NCBI RefSeq assembly: GCF_000422465.1
Contig: NZ_KE383842.1
Coordinates: 227,040-291,039 of the forward strand
DNA length: 64,000 nucleotides
Reading direction: 5' to 3'
Origin: Paenibacillus harenae DSM 16969
GTDB lineage: Bacteria > Bacillota > Bacilli > Paenibacillales > Paenibacillaceae
A program made the translations under genes and the position numbers. The notes beneath the pieces were generated by a model. That model saw only the letters and a program-made list of their open reading frames with translations. It ran no database searches and had not been told where the DNA came from. Within the stretch, counting starts at the first letter, position 1, and each line of letters starts with the position of its first letter. Below, piece after piece: positions 1 through 8,851 of this stretch.

Positions 1-90
1 GCCTTTATCAGTTTATTGTTCTTTAGCTTGGTCCAACAGATTATCGCTTTCATATCCGTTATCTATCAAGAAATCGTGATGAGGAGTTAA
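1..90 (+). CDS. C-terminal end of a membrane protein (partial; possibly YIP1 family)
   Basis: The first 90 bases read in frame 1 to a TAA and encode about 29 residues, mostly hydrophobic, ending in IVMRS. This is the end of a gene that starts outside the window. The ribosome binding site of the next gene follows within a few bases, so it is probably the preceding member of the same operon. In Paenibacillaceae the gene before a DUF5696 lipoprotein and a permease pair is often a YIP1-family membrane protein. That identity comes from context, not from the few residues visible. Confidence 0.5.
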   Translation, partial: AFISLLFFSLVQQIIAFISVIYQEIVMRS

Positions 91-107
91 GAAAGGAGGG
101 GGGAGAG

Positions 108-2666
108 ATGAGCACAGCTGCCAGATATGCCCTGCTTATTGCATGTTTACTGGCCTGCATCATCGCTGCAGGCTGTATGAATGAAAGTCCGGCTAATCAG
201 ACGGCAGAAAGCGAACAGCTTGCCGAGGCATTCACGCAAGGAAAGGCTCTTAGCGCTTCCTTCACGGATTCCCGCGCGGACGGCATGAAGGGGATAGCCG
301 AAAATGATTTTCTACAATTGTATGCGGATGATCAGACGGGCGCGGTTGCGGTCATTCATAAGCAAAGCGGCGAAATATGGCACAGCAATCCGCCTGAGCG
401 CCAATCGGATCCGTTGGCCGCAGGGGTTAACAAAGGCGTATTGTCGTCGCAATTGAAACTCGATTTTTATAATTTGTTCGGCCAGCTTAACGCAGTCAAT
501 TCCTATTCGGACAGCGTTGTCCACAAACAAATCAAATTCGAAGAGATTACGAATGGCATAAGGGTGTCCTATCAGTTCGGAACGAGCGCCAAAACAATGG
601 ACGACATGCCCATGAAGATCGGCAAAGCCCGTTTTGAAGAAAAGGTGCTAAGCAAATTGGATCATACGGGGCAGCGGGCATTGAAAATCGCCTATACCGA
701 AGATAAAGAAACTTCCGTTTATGTAAGAAACGACGGCGCGCTGAAAGGTCTTCAGCTTGACCGGGCGCTTAAGGCATTCGAGGATTCGGGTTATACGGAG
801 GAGGATCTTGCGGCGGATATCACGGAGAACAATCTGGCTCAGACGAAGCCGGAACCGCGGGTGTTCCTTGCATCGATCGAATATGTTCTCGATGGGGATA
901 GTCTCGTTGCCAAAGTACCGGTTTCGAGCATCCGTTATCCGGAGGAATATCCGGTAAATACGATTTCTCTTCTGAGCTTCTTTGGCGCGGGGGGAACGGA
1001 TACGAAGGGATCCATTCTTGTCCCTGACGGGTCGGGAGCGCTTATCCGCTTTAACAACGGCAAAACCCGGTATCCGGCCTACCTGCAGCAGGTATACGGA
1101 ACGGATCAGACGATGATCACGACCGAAGATGCGGTCAGAACGCAAGAGGTCAGGCTTCCGGTATTCGGAATCATCCGCGAGGGCGGAGCTTTTATCGGCA
1201 TTATTGAAGAAGGCGAATCCGTTGCGGCCATTAATGCCGATATCAGCGGCAGGCTGAACAGCTATAACTATGTCTATCCGAGCTTCTCCTTTCTGAACAA
1301 AGGCGATCTAAGCCTGGATGCGAACGGACAGCAGCGCTCGCTGCCGAAGTTTCAAGAAAATCCGATGAAGACCGACTTCACGGTCCGATATGCTTTTCTG
1401 GACGGCGAAGACGCTTCTTATCAAGGATTGGCTGCGTACTATCAGGACTATTTGAAGCGGAATAACGGACTCCCCCAAGCGGGGACGAAAGACGATCCGG
1501 GAGATACGCCATTCTACTTGCAACTGATCGGAAGCATTTCCAAGAAGAAGCATTTCGCAGGAATTCCATATCGGGCGCTTGAGCCGCTTACGACATTCGA
1601 CCAAGCCCAGAGCATTGTTGCTCAGATGCAGCAGCGCAATATTCAACAAATCAAGCTCAAGTACTCCGGATGGTTTAACAAAGGGCTTGATCACGAGGTT
1701 CCGGATAACCTGTCGGTCGACCGGGCGATCGGCGGGAGCGAAGGCTTGCGGGATTTTGTTTCGTTTGCGCGGAACGAGGGGATTTCATTCTATCCGGATG
1801 TGGCGATTCTTACTGCCCATTCAAGCTCAGGGTTCGACGAGACGAAGGAAGCTTCCAGGACGTTAAGAGGCGTTCCCGCAACGCTTTATCCGCTAGACAT
1901 GGCTTTGAACCGACGCGATCGAAACCGGTCGCCGTCTTATGTCGTCTCGCCGAGGGAGGCCGGCAAATACGCGGATGCCATGCTGAAGGATTTCAGCGAC
2001 TATCAAACCGGCGGCATCTCGCTGCGGGACTTGGCCGATCAATTGAACAGCGATTACCGCAAGAACAAGCAAATCGACCGGGCGGAGTCCGAAGGCGTAT
2101 CCGTCCAAGCGCTGAACAAGATTCGCGAAGCGGACCTCAAGCTGATGGCTGAAGGAGGAAATGCCTATGCGCTTCCTTTCCTGACGGACATCACCGATGC
2201 GCCTATGTCGAACAGCAAATTTAAAATCGAGGACGAGGTGATTCCGTTCTATCAAATGGTCGTTCGCGGATTCATCGATTATACGGGAGCGCCTTATAAC
2301 CTGTCCACCTATACGGATGCGAAGCAATATGTGCTGAAATGTCTGGAATACGGAGCGGGCGTATATTTCGAATGGATCTATGAGCCTAATCACAAGGTGA
2401 AGGATACGGAGTATGACCATCTGTATGCCGTCAATTACGAGCAGTGGATCGACCAGGCGGCCGAGATCTATCAACAAGTGAACGAGGTTCTGAGAAATGT
2501 ACGGAGCGAGCGGATCATCGGGCATGAGAAGCTGAGCGAAGGCGTGTTCAAAACGGTCTATGAGAACGGCGCTTATGTCATTGTGAATTATAACCGTTCG
2601 CAAGTGACGGTCGAAGGCAGGACGGTCGAAGCCGAGAGCTATGTGACGGGTGGTGGACGATCATGA
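108..2666 (+). CDS. DUF5696-domain lipoprotein of a sugar ABC operon
   Basis: The 852-residue product begins with a lipoprotein signal (hydrophobic stretch, lipobox IAAGC around residue 23), so it should sit on the outer face of the membrane. The body matches my recollection of the large DUF5696 family, found in Paenibacillaceae beside carbohydrate ABC permeases. Its second half has TIM-barrel-like strands such as KLKYSGWFNKG and ISFYPDVAIL, suggesting a glycosidase-like fold, but no catalytic activity is assigned. AAGGAGGGGG lies about 6 bases before the ATG. The stop overlaps the next start (ATGA), so translation is coupled to the permease. A surface glycan-binding or glycan-processing role in xylan uptake is inferred from the neighbouring xylanases. 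Confidence 0.8.
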   Translation: MSTAARYALLIACLLACIIAAGCMNESPANQTAESEQLAEAFTQGKALSASFTDSRADGMKGIAENDFLQLYADDQTGAVAVIHKQSGEIWHSNPPERQSDPLAAGVNKGVLSSQLKLDFYNLFGQLNAVNSYSDSVVHKQIKFEEITNGIRVSYQFGTSAKTMDDMPMKIGKARFEEKVLSKLDHTGQRALKIAYTEDKETSVYVRNDGALKGLQLDRALKAFEDSGYTEEDLAADITENNLAQTKPEPRVFLASIEYVLDGDSLVAKVPVSSIRYPEEYPVNTISLLSFFGAGGTDTKGSILVPDGSGALIRFNNGKTRYPAYLQQVYGTDQTMITTEDAVRTQEVRLPVFGIIREGGAFIGIIEEGESVAAINADISGRLNSYNYVYPSFSFLNKGDLSLDANGQQRSLPKFQENPMKTDFTVRYAFLDGEDASYQGLAAYYQDYLKRNNGLPQAGTKDDPGDTPFYLQLIGSISKKKHFAGIPYRALEPLTTFDQAQSIVAQMQQRNIQQIKLKYSGWFNKGLDHEVPDNLSVDRAIGGSEGLRDFVSFARNEGISFYPDVAILTAHSSSGFDETKEASRTLRGVPATLYPLDMALNRRDRNRSPSYVVSPREAGKYADAMLKDFSDYQTGGISLRDLADQLNSDYRKNKQIDRAESEGVSVQALNKIREADLKLMAEGGNAYALPFLTDITDAPMSNSKFKIEDEVIPFYQMVVRGFIDYTGAPYNLSTYTDAKQYVLKCLEYGAGVYFEWIYEPNHKVKDTEYDHLYAVNYEQWIDQAAEIYQQVNEVLRNVRSERIIGHEKLSEGVFKTVYENGAYVIVNYNRSQVTVEGRTVEAESYVTGGGRS

Positions 2667-3574
2667 AATCCTTGACGAAGCTCATGAAACAAATGACGTA
2701 TGCGGAACAGAAAGCGCTTTGGGGCTTTGTTTATGTTTTGCCTTGGCTGCTTGGATTTGTATTTTTCTTCTTTATTCCCTTATTGACTTCCTTACGGTAC
2801 AGTTTTAGCACCATAAAAGCCAATGCGGAAGGCTTGACGGTCACGTTTGCCGGCTGGACGAATTACTTGCAAGCCTTGACCGTCGACGCGAGCTTTAACC
2901 GGACGCTGACGGAAGCGATCGTGAATATGGTCGTAAACGTACCGCTGATCGTCATATTCAGCCTATTCCTGGCGGTGCTGCTGAACCAGAAGTTTTTCGG
3001 AAGATCCTTGGCCAGGTCCATCTTTTTCTTGCCGGTCATACTGGCCTCCGGGATCATTATAACCCTTGAGAGCACCAGCTTGATCCAAGCCGTCAACGAG
3101 CAGAATGCGGGCTCCGGAGGCGTTTTGAATGCTTTTGGAAGCTTTGAATTGGCTAAAATGATGCTGCAAGCCGGCGTAAGCGAGACAATCGTCTTGTATC
3201 TGACGGGGGCGGTGGACCGGATCTACCAGATCGTCAGCCAATCGGGCGTCCAGATCCTGATTTTCCTTGCCGGCATTCAGACAATTTCTCCTCAACTGTA
3301 CGAAGCGTCCAAGATGGAGGGGGCTACCGGTTATGAAGCCTTCTGGAAAATTACGTTTCCGATGGTCAGTCCGCTTATTCTGGTCAATATGATCTACACG
3401 ATCATCGATTCCTTCTCGCGTAACGCGTTGACGGACTTGATCCGCGATACGGGCTTCGTCAAATTTAACTTCGGTCTCAGCTCGGCGATGGCCTGGATTT
3501 ATTTTCTGGCGATTTCCATCATTTTGTTGCTCAGTTCTTATTTTGTCTCCAGAAAAGTCTTTTACCACGAATGA
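2663..3574 (+). CDS. Sugar ABC transporter permease (MalF/UgpA type)
   Basis: A 303-residue integral membrane protein with about six transmembrane segments and the binding-protein-dependent permease signature near residues 205-225 (LYEASKMEGATGYEAFWKIT), the EAA loop that contacts the ATPase. It overlaps the DUF5696 gene by 4 bases and is followed 20 bases later by a second permease, giving the usual heterodimer. An insertion of roughly 40 residues near 128-170 (rich in Ala, Gly and Leu) separates the early helices, as seen in permeases from DUF5696 operons. No ATPase is encoded nearby; a shared MsmX-type ATPase is expected in this group. The substrate is probably a xylo-oligosaccharide, judging from the GH10/GH43 genes downstream. 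Confidence 0.9.
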   Translation: MKSLTKLMKQMTYAEQKALWGFVYVLPWLLGFVFFFFIPLLTSLRYSFSTIKANAEGLTVTFAGWTNYLQALTVDASFNRTLTEAIVNMVVNVPLIVIFSLFLAVLLNQKFFGRSLARSIFFLPVILASGIIITLESTSLIQAVNEQNAGSGGVLNAFGSFELAKMMLQAGVSETIVLYLTGAVDRIYQIVSQSGVQILIFLAGIQTISPQLYEASKMEGATGYEAFWKITFPMVSPLILVNMIYTIIDSFSRNALTDLIRDTGFVKFNFGLSSAMAWIYFLAISIILLLSSYFVSRKVFYHE

Positions 3575-3594
3575 GTAGAAAGAAGGTGTAAGAG

Positions 3595-4542
3595 ATGCCC
3601 GTTTCTCGATTGCTGTCGTTAGAAAGCTGGAAGCGTTGGCTTTGGTCGTTCATTCGGTTAACGCTGATCGCAGGATTATCGTTCGTCATCTTGTACCCGA
3701 TTCTACAGAAAATCTCAACGGCGATTAAGGACAAAACGGACCTATACTCGCCGATCGTCGTATGGATTCCCGAGCATTATACGCTGGATAATTTCATGAA
3801 CGCGATCAGGATTATGGACTACTGGGAGACGCTGCTCAATACCTTTACGCTTTCGGCGACGACGACGATTCTGACCGCGATTTCCTGCGCGCTCGCCGGT
3901 TACGGGTTTGCCCGCCTGAAATTCAAAGGAAGCAATCTGCTCTTTGCAGGCGTTATTTTAACCATTCTCGTACCGCCGACGACCATCCTCATTCCGATTT
4001 ATTTAAATCTGAAGGATTTCACCTTAATGGGGCTGATTCCTTTGATTGCCGGGAAGTCCGTTAATCTGCTCAATTCCTATTGGCCGTTTATTCTTACGTC
4101 GCTGACAGCGAATTCGCTCAAAGCGGGATTATATATTTTTATTTTCCGGCAATTTTTCAGGGGGATTCCGAAAGAAGTCGAGGAAGCGGCGTACATTGAC
4201 GGCGCCAGTGTAGGGAAAACGTTCACCCGCATCATGCTGCCAAACGCGGTGCCGGCCATTATAACAACAACGCTCTTCTCGTTCGTATGGCAATGGAACG
4301 ACAGCTTCTTTACGACGACGTATTTAACGTCGAGTAAAGTCATGTCTACGCAATTGTCGTCCTTGCCGTACAATCTGGCGATTCAGCTTTCGGGCGGCGA
4401 TGCGTCAAAAGCGGATCCGTTCTATATGAGCATGGTGCAGGATACGGGCATTCTGCTCGCGATTTTACCGCTCATTATTATATATTTGTTCGTTCAGCGC
4501 TATTTTGTGGAAAGTATTGAGCGAACCGGTATAGTAGGATAA
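3595..4542 (+). CDS. Carbohydrate ABC transporter permease (MalG/UgpE type)
   Basis: The 315-residue product has six hydrophobic segments and the EAA loop EEAAYIDGASVGKTFTRIML around residue 200, which identifies the second permease of a CUT1-type importer. It ends with the short polar tail normal for the family. AAGGTGTAAGAG upstream of the ATG serves as ribosome binding site. It is the last gene before a strong terminator, so the ABC operon ends here and the xylanase that follows must have its own promoter or depend on read-through. Confidence 0.9.
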   Translation: MPVSRLLSLESWKRWLWSFIRLTLIAGLSFVILYPILQKISTAIKDKTDLYSPIVVWIPEHYTLDNFMNAIRIMDYWETLLNTFTLSATTTILTAISCALAGYGFARLKFKGSNLLFAGVILTILVPPTTILIPIYLNLKDFTLMGLIPLIAGKSVNLLNSYWPFILTSLTANSLKAGLYIFIFRQFFRGIPKEVEEAAYIDGASVGKTFTRIMLPNAVPAIITTTLFSFVWQWNDSFFTTTYLTSSKVMSTQLSSLPYNLAIQLSGGDASKADPFYMSMVQDTGILLAILPLIIIYLFVQRYFVESIERTGIVG

Positions 4543-4560
4543 GCTTTATTTAGGATAAGG

Positions 4561-4600
4561 AAAACGCCTTGCGGGGGCCGAGGTTTTCGCAAGGCGTTTT
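4561..4600 (+). terminator. Hairpin terminator after the ABC operon
   Basis: A perfect 13-bp inverted repeat (AAAACGCCTTGCG / CGCAAGGCGTTTT) with a 14-base loop, beginning 18 bases after the permease stop. The right arm ends in TTTT, fitting a rho-independent terminator usable in both directions. Confidence 0.85.
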
Positions 4601-4652
4601 CATGCATTCGCAACCTGCGTATGCCCATTAACCCGGGAAGGTGGTTATCCGC

Positions 4653-5816
4653 TTGTCCGATTCAAAGAAACAACGAATAAACGCCATAGTCGCCGTCGCT
4701 GCGGCAATCGCAATCGTCTTCATCGTGCTGCTGTTAAACCGATTCGAATCAAAGCCTTCCGAGCCGCCGGCGCAGGCGGATATCCCTTCGCTCTCGGAAA
4801 CGTACGCCGACGATTTCCCGATCGGAGCGGCCATCGAACCGTTCCAGACGGAGGGACCGGGGGCCGAGCTGCTCAAGAAGCACGTAAAATGGCTAGTCGC
4901 GGAGAACGTGATGAAGCCGGGTGCGATCCAGCCTGCGGAAGGCCATTTCACTTGGGGCAACGCTGACCGGATCGTCGAATTCGCGAAGGAGAACGGCATG
5001 GAGGTGCGCTTCCATGCGCTTGTCTGGCACAGCCAGGTCGGCGCCTGGTTCTTCAAGGATGCGGATGGCAAACCGATGGTCGATGAGACCGATCCGGCGA
5101 AGCGCGAAGCGAACAAGAAGCTGCTGCTGGAACGTCTCGGCACGCATGTCCGGACGATCGTCGGACGGTACAAGGACGATATCCATTCGTGGGACGTGGT
5201 GAACGAAGTAATCGAACCCGGCGATCCGGACGGGATGCGCGCCAGCGACTGGTACAAGATTACGGGCACCGATTATATTGAGACGGCGTTCCGTGCGGCG
5301 CGCGAAGCGGGCGGGCCGGAAGCCAAGCTGTACATCAACGATTACGGCACGGACAATCCGGCAAAGCGCGACAGGTTATATGAACTGGTGAAGGAAATGC
5401 AAGGCAAAGGCGTACCCATCGACGGCGTCGGTCATCAAACGCATATCAGCATTTATGGGCCGACGGTCGATTCCATCGTCGAATCGATGCGGAAGTTCGG
5501 CGAGCTCGGCCTGGACAATCTGGTTACCGAGCTGGATATGAGTATTTATGCTTGGAACGATCGCAAAGATTTCGGCGCGGAAATTCCGGATGACGTGCTG
5601 AAGAAGCAAGCGGATCGGTACCGCGAGCTGTTCGAGGCATTCAAGGCGAACAAGGATATTCTTAGCGGAGTCGTATTCTGGGGAATCGCGGATGACCATA
5701 CGTGGCTGAATTCGTTTCCGGTGAAACGCACCGAGGCGCCGCTCCTGTTCGACAAGCAGCTTCAGGCGAAACCGGCGTTCTGGGCGGTCGTTGATCCTTC
5801 CAAGTTGGCGGAATAA
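4653..5816 (+). CDS. GH10 endo-1,4-beta-xylanase, membrane-anchored
   Basis: Cleaves internal beta-1,4 linkages of xylan with retention. The GH10 barrel shows HALVWHSQ, the acid/base Glu in WDVVNEV (about residue 185), the nucleophile Glu in VTELDMS (about 293) and WGIADDHTWL near the end. A single hydrophobic segment at residues 8-28 after a Lys/Arg-rich start, with no clear cleavage site, suggests a membrane anchor facing outward. I chose TTG at 4653 because AAGGTGG lies 8 bases upstream; a GTG at 4641 is in frame but touches the Shine-Dalgarno sequence. A GH43 gene follows after 70 bases, making an endo/exo pair. Confidence 0.88.
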   Translation: MSDSKKQRINAIVAVAAAIAIVFIVLLLNRFESKPSEPPAQADIPSLSETYADDFPIGAAIEPFQTEGPGAELLKKHVKWLVAENVMKPGAIQPAEGHFTWGNADRIVEFAKENGMEVRFHALVWHSQVGAWFFKDADGKPMVDETDPAKREANKKLLLERLGTHVRTIVGRYKDDIHSWDVVNEVIEPGDPDGMRASDWYKITGTDYIETAFRAAREAGGPEAKLYINDYGTDNPAKRDRLYELVKEMQGKGVPIDGVGHQTHISIYGPTVDSIVESMRKFGELGLDNLVTELDMSIYAWNDRKDFGAEIPDDVLKKQADRYRELFEAFKANKDILSGVVFWGIADDHTWLNSFPVKRTEAPLLFDKQLQAKPAFWAVVDPSKLAE

Positions 5817-5886
5817 ACGCCGCATATCGGATCACCAGGGTAAGTTTGGACAATAAATCGTTTGACGTAAAGGAGTGTTTTGTGGC

Positions 5887-7404
5887 ATGCCATACAAAAA
5901 TCCCGTTATTAGCGGTTTCCACCCGGATCCCAGCGTTTGCCGATCCGGCGATGACTTCTATTTGGTAACAAGCTCCTTCGAGTATTATCCGGGCGTCCCG
6001 CTCTTCCACAGCAAGGATCTTGTCAACTGGACGCAGCTTGGCCATGTCCTGACCCGGCCCGGGCAGCTTGATTTGAGCCGGGCTCCAAGCTCCGGCGGCA
6101 TATTCGCGCCAACCATTCGCGAAAATAAGGGGACGTTCTACATGGTGACCACGAACGTCTCGGCCGGTGGCAACTTTTATGTGTTTACGGATGATCCGCG
6201 GGGGGAATGGTCCGACCCGATCTTCGTCGATCATCCCGGCATCGATCCCGATCTGTTCTTCGACGAGGACGGGACGGTCTATTTCACGTCGTCCTCTAAT
6301 GGAGCTAAGGGCCCCGGCATCTATCAGAGCCGAATCGACGTAAAGACCGGCAAGAGAGTCTCCGATGTTACCTTCCTATGGACGGGGACCGGCGGGCAAT
6401 ATCCGGAGGCTCCGCATCTATACCGGATCGGAGCGTGGTATTATTTGCTCATCGCCGAAGGCGGCACCGAGTACGGGCATATGGTGACCGTGGCAAGAAG
6501 CGAGTTGCCGGACGGTCCGTTCGAGAGCTGCCCGCGCAATCCGATTCTGACCCACAGGAGCCGGCGTATGCCGATTCATGCGACGGGACACGCGGATCTC
6601 GTTCAGGCGCCGGACGGCGGCTGGTGGGCCGTATTCCTGGGCATTCGGCCTGTCGGTTATCCGAATCGCCATCACCTCGGCAGGGAGACATTCCTTGCGC
6701 CAGTCATCTGGACGGAGGATGGCTGGCCGGTCATCGGCGAGAATGGGACCGTAAGCGAGTTAATGCCATCCGGTACGCTCCCGCTGCAGCCGGCAGCCGC
6801 TCAGCCGGTCAAGGACGATTTCACGAGTCCGGCGCTCGCGACGTACTGGAATATGATGCGAACGTCGAGCCCGGAGCTATGGTCGCTGGGCGAAAAGGAG
6901 AGCTGCTTGACGCTGCGCGGCAACGAGACGACATTGAATGAGTGCGGCGCGCCTGCGTTTGTAGGGAGAAGGCAGCAGCACTTTGTTTGCGACGTATCGG
7001 CGCATATGACGTTTGCGCCGCAGCGGGACGGAGAAGAAGCGGGTATTGCCGTGTACATGAATGATCGCTTTCACTACGAGCTTGCGGTGACCCGAATTTC
7101 CGGAGAGAGGAAGATCATTTTCCGCAGAAGAATAGGCAGCTTGCAGAAGATTGAGAATGAAGCGCCTTGGACTTCCGATTCGCTCGTGCTGCATGTGAAA
7201 GCGGATAAGGATCAGTACACATTCGGGTTCTCGGATGCCGGCGAGCCGACATTCTGGTTCGGACGCGGAGAGACCGCTTTGCTCGCAACGGAAGTCGCCG
7301 GCGGATTCACAGGCGTGTTCTTCGCCTTGTATGCGACGGGCAACGGCGCCAGGTCCGAATCGCCGGTTCATTTCGACTGGTTCGATTACAAGGCAGTCGA
7401 GTAG
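5887..7404 (+). CDS. GH43 beta-xylosidase/arabinofuranosidase, leaderless
   Basis: About 505 residues, no signal peptide, so cytoplasmic. The five-bladed propeller begins with NPVISGFHPDPSV, which carries the catalytic-base Asp; the general acid Glu lies in PEAPHLYR. A C-terminal beta-sandwich (from about residue 310, including DDFTSPAL) is the accessory domain of xylosidase-type GH43 enzymes. It likely trims imported xylo-oligosaccharides. AAAGGAG ends 11 bases before the ATG at 5887; an in-frame GTG at 5875 overlaps that site and is unlikely. Whether it prefers xylose or arabinose side chains cannot be told from sequence alone. Confidence 0.88.
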   Translation: MPYKNPVISGFHPDPSVCRSGDDFYLVTSSFEYYPGVPLFHSKDLVNWTQLGHVLTRPGQLDLSRAPSSGGIFAPTIRENKGTFYMVTTNVSAGGNFYVFTDDPRGEWSDPIFVDHPGIDPDLFFDEDGTVYFTSSSNGAKGPGIYQSRIDVKTGKRVSDVTFLWTGTGGQYPEAPHLYRIGAWYYLLIAEGGTEYGHMVTVARSELPDGPFESCPRNPILTHRSRRMPIHATGHADLVQAPDGGWWAVFLGIRPVGYPNRHHLGRETFLAPVIWTEDGWPVIGENGTVSELMPSGTLPLQPAAAQPVKDDFTSPALATYWNMMRTSSPELWSLGEKESCLTLRGNETTLNECGAPAFVGRRQQHFVCDVSAHMTFAPQRDGEEAGIAVYMNDRFHYELAVTRISGERKIIFRRRIGSLQKIENEAPWTSDSLVLHVKADKDQYTFGFSDAGEPTFWFGRGETALLATEVAGGFTGVFFALYATGNGARSESPVHFDWFDYKAVE

Positions 7405-7521
7405 GCGTTAAAAATTCGGCGGCGGTATCCGATACATGGCAATTCTCACGCCTCTATACCTCGGAAACCTAAGGGGCTATCGCCTCCCGGGTCAAGTGTA
7501 CAGGTCGATTTGTCTCTGTGT

Positions 7522-7541
7522 GAATACAATAAGGTGTATTC
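7522..7541. promoter_or_regulatory. Short inverted repeat upstream of the cotD-like gene
   Basis: GAATAC and GTATTC are separated by 8 bases, ending about 10 bases before the Shine-Dalgarno sequence of the coat gene. It could be an operator or a 5' mRNA hairpin. I found no confident sporulation sigma-factor promoter around it. Confidence 0.25.
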
Positions 7542-7565
7542 TAAAACAGGAAGGAGATAATTGCT

Positions 7566-7889
7566 TTGAACCGTAATAATAACTTTCATATGGGCAATGT
7601 CGGTAATGTCGGAAGTGCCGGAAATGCCGGCAATGTCGGCGGTATGAGTGGAATGGAATTTTGTCCCAATTGTCCGACGCAAACGATCTATGATCCTCCG
7701 ATTACACAATACGAGGACTACTACCATCCGCAGCTTGTGAATGTCGTTCAAAATATTGAAACGGTTAAGCAGCATCATTGCTGTCCTGTCTATAAGCACA
7801 TTTATACGCATACGGAGAAAAATGTCATGGTATCGAGTGTGAAACGCCGGAAGCGTGTAAAAACATCTTCCAAGGGACGTTCGAAATAA
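7566..7889 (+). CDS. cotD: CotD-like spore coat protein
   Basis: A 107-residue protein with an Asn/Gly-rich low-complexity start (repeats of GNVGN/GNAGN), then CPNCPTQTIYDPP, HHCCPVYKHIYTHTEKN and a very basic tail (KRRKRVKTSSKGRSK). Paired cysteines, clustered histidines and a short T-x-Y-x-P-P motif are typical of the CotD family of inner coat proteins in Bacillales. The start is TTG, supported by AAGGAG 9 bases upstream. It stands alone between the two xylanase blocks and would be expressed in the mother cell during sporulation. The family call rests on composition and motif order, so the paralog identity is uncertain. Confidence 0.65.
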   Translation: MNRNNNFHMGNVGNVGSAGNAGNVGGMSGMEFCPNCPTQTIYDPPITQYEDYYHPQLVNVVQNIETVKQHHCCPVYKHIYTHTEKNVMVSSVKRRKRVKTSSKGRSK

Positions 7890-7963
7890 GAAAGTTGAAG
7901 TTCAACAAACGAGTTGATGAAATAGAATTGCTCTGATTTGAAACATGCTTTTCATACAAGAGT

Positions 7964-8013
7964 GCTATCTAAGTAAGTAATGAACTTACCTGCTTTTGAG
8001 ATAGCCGCTTTTT
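7964..8013 (+). terminator. Terminator after the cotD-like gene
   Basis: GCTATCT pairs with AGATAGC, and inside it AGTAAGT pairs approximately with ACTTAC, giving a long two-part stem. The right arm is followed by CGCTTTTT. It lies about 75 bases after the coat gene stop. Confidence 0.65.
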
Positions 8014-8056
8014 AATGGTGGCGATAGGGTTTACCCCTGCGCCACCATTTTTTTAT
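8014..8056 (+). terminator. Second hairpin with T-run
   Basis: AATGGTGGCG and CGCCACCATT form a 10-bp stem, with an inner AGGGT/ACCCC pairing, followed by TTTTTTATTTT. It marks the boundary between the coat gene and the transposase relic, and may have come with that element. Confidence 0.7.
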
Positions 8057-8059
8057 TTT

Positions 8060-8375
8060 GGTCGATTGTTGCATCTGCGATGATCGTTCCCGGCAGCTTG
8101 CCGAGTGCTGTCTTAACTTTCTCCAAGTGCGGCTTTAAACATCGCGTTTCCGTTGGACGTTGGTGCAGGCTGTATCCAATTATGAACTGATTATCCGTCC
8201 CAATTTGTACATTGTAGCCTGGCTTGAGTGACCGTTACGCATGTGATCTTCTTTCATCCGCATGAACGTTGCATCTTTGTCGGTCTTACTAAAGCTACTA
8301 CGTTTCCCTAGAATTTCTTCATGGGATTCTTACTTTTGGAGGCGAGGAAGCAAGTCTGAAACCGTTTGAATGATG
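8060..8375 (-). pseudogene. IS1182-family transposase relic
   Basis: On the minus strand this stretch translates, with a stop and at least one frameshift, to typical IS1182 DDE transposase segments. In order they are SDLLPRLQK, then EEILGKRSSFSKTDKDATFM and RMKEDHMRN, then in another frame KPGYNVQIGTDNQF, GYSLHQRPTETRC and LGKLPGTIIADA. The catalytic core before and after is gone. The relic joins the 3' part of a merR gene directly, so a past insertion or deletion destroyed both. No terminal inverted repeats could be recognised. Confidence 0.75.
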
Positions 8376-8536
8376 ATCCAGTTTAATAGATGAGATTGCT
8401 CCTGTTCATAGGAACGATAACCCGTCTCGGGATCAATTGCCGCTGGTTTCAGCAAGCCAATCTCGTCATAGTGCCGCAGCATTTTAGCAGTTACGTTATT
8501 AAGTTCAGCGAACTCGCCAATTTTCAACGATGACAC
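8330..8536 (-). pseudogene. Truncated MerR-family regulator
   Basis: The first ~55 residues are a normal MerR N-terminus: SLKIGEFAELNNVTAKMLRH, YDEIGLLKP, and DPETGYRSYE for the helix-turn-helix and wing. The frame then runs into transposase-derived sequence (SDLLPRLQK) and stops at 68 residues, whereas MerR regulators are at least about 110 residues long with a dimerisation coiled coil and ligand domain. The product cannot dimerise normally and is probably non-functional. Its promoter is well preserved (8575-8605), which suggests recent loss. Confidence 0.75.
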
Positions 8537-8574
8537 CCTTTCATAAAGAACTCCGGCCGGAATTGCTTATCTTA

Positions 8575-8605
8575 ACCATAAACCTTACCCCTATAGGAAA
8601 GTCAA
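8575..8605 (-). promoter_or_regulatory. MerR-type promoter with 19-bp spacer
   Basis: Read on the minus strand: TTGACT (-35), a 19-base spacer and TATGGT (-10). The spacer contains the near-palindrome CCTATAGGGGTAAGG. Spacers of 19 bp between promoter hexamers around a dyad are the hallmark of MerR-activated promoters. It reads into the truncated merR, whose start codon lies about 39 bases downstream. Confidence 0.7.
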
Positions 8606-8851
8606 TATTTTATTTCAAAAAAGCCCTTGTATATTTTCGTGAGTTGTTTGGTTCGTTTGAATCAATGCAGCCGCTCGATTGTGAGTGGCTTATTTGCGTA
8701 CAACGTACCTAGGGCGGCCTTATGCGTGTACCAATCATTTGCCGGGTTAATGAACAAACGATCGACGGGTTGTTGATGCTGTACATAAGCGCTAAACTTT
8801 CGGTATAAAGGAATCTAGCTTAAAAGAGATGTTAAGGAGGAGGCAACGAAA

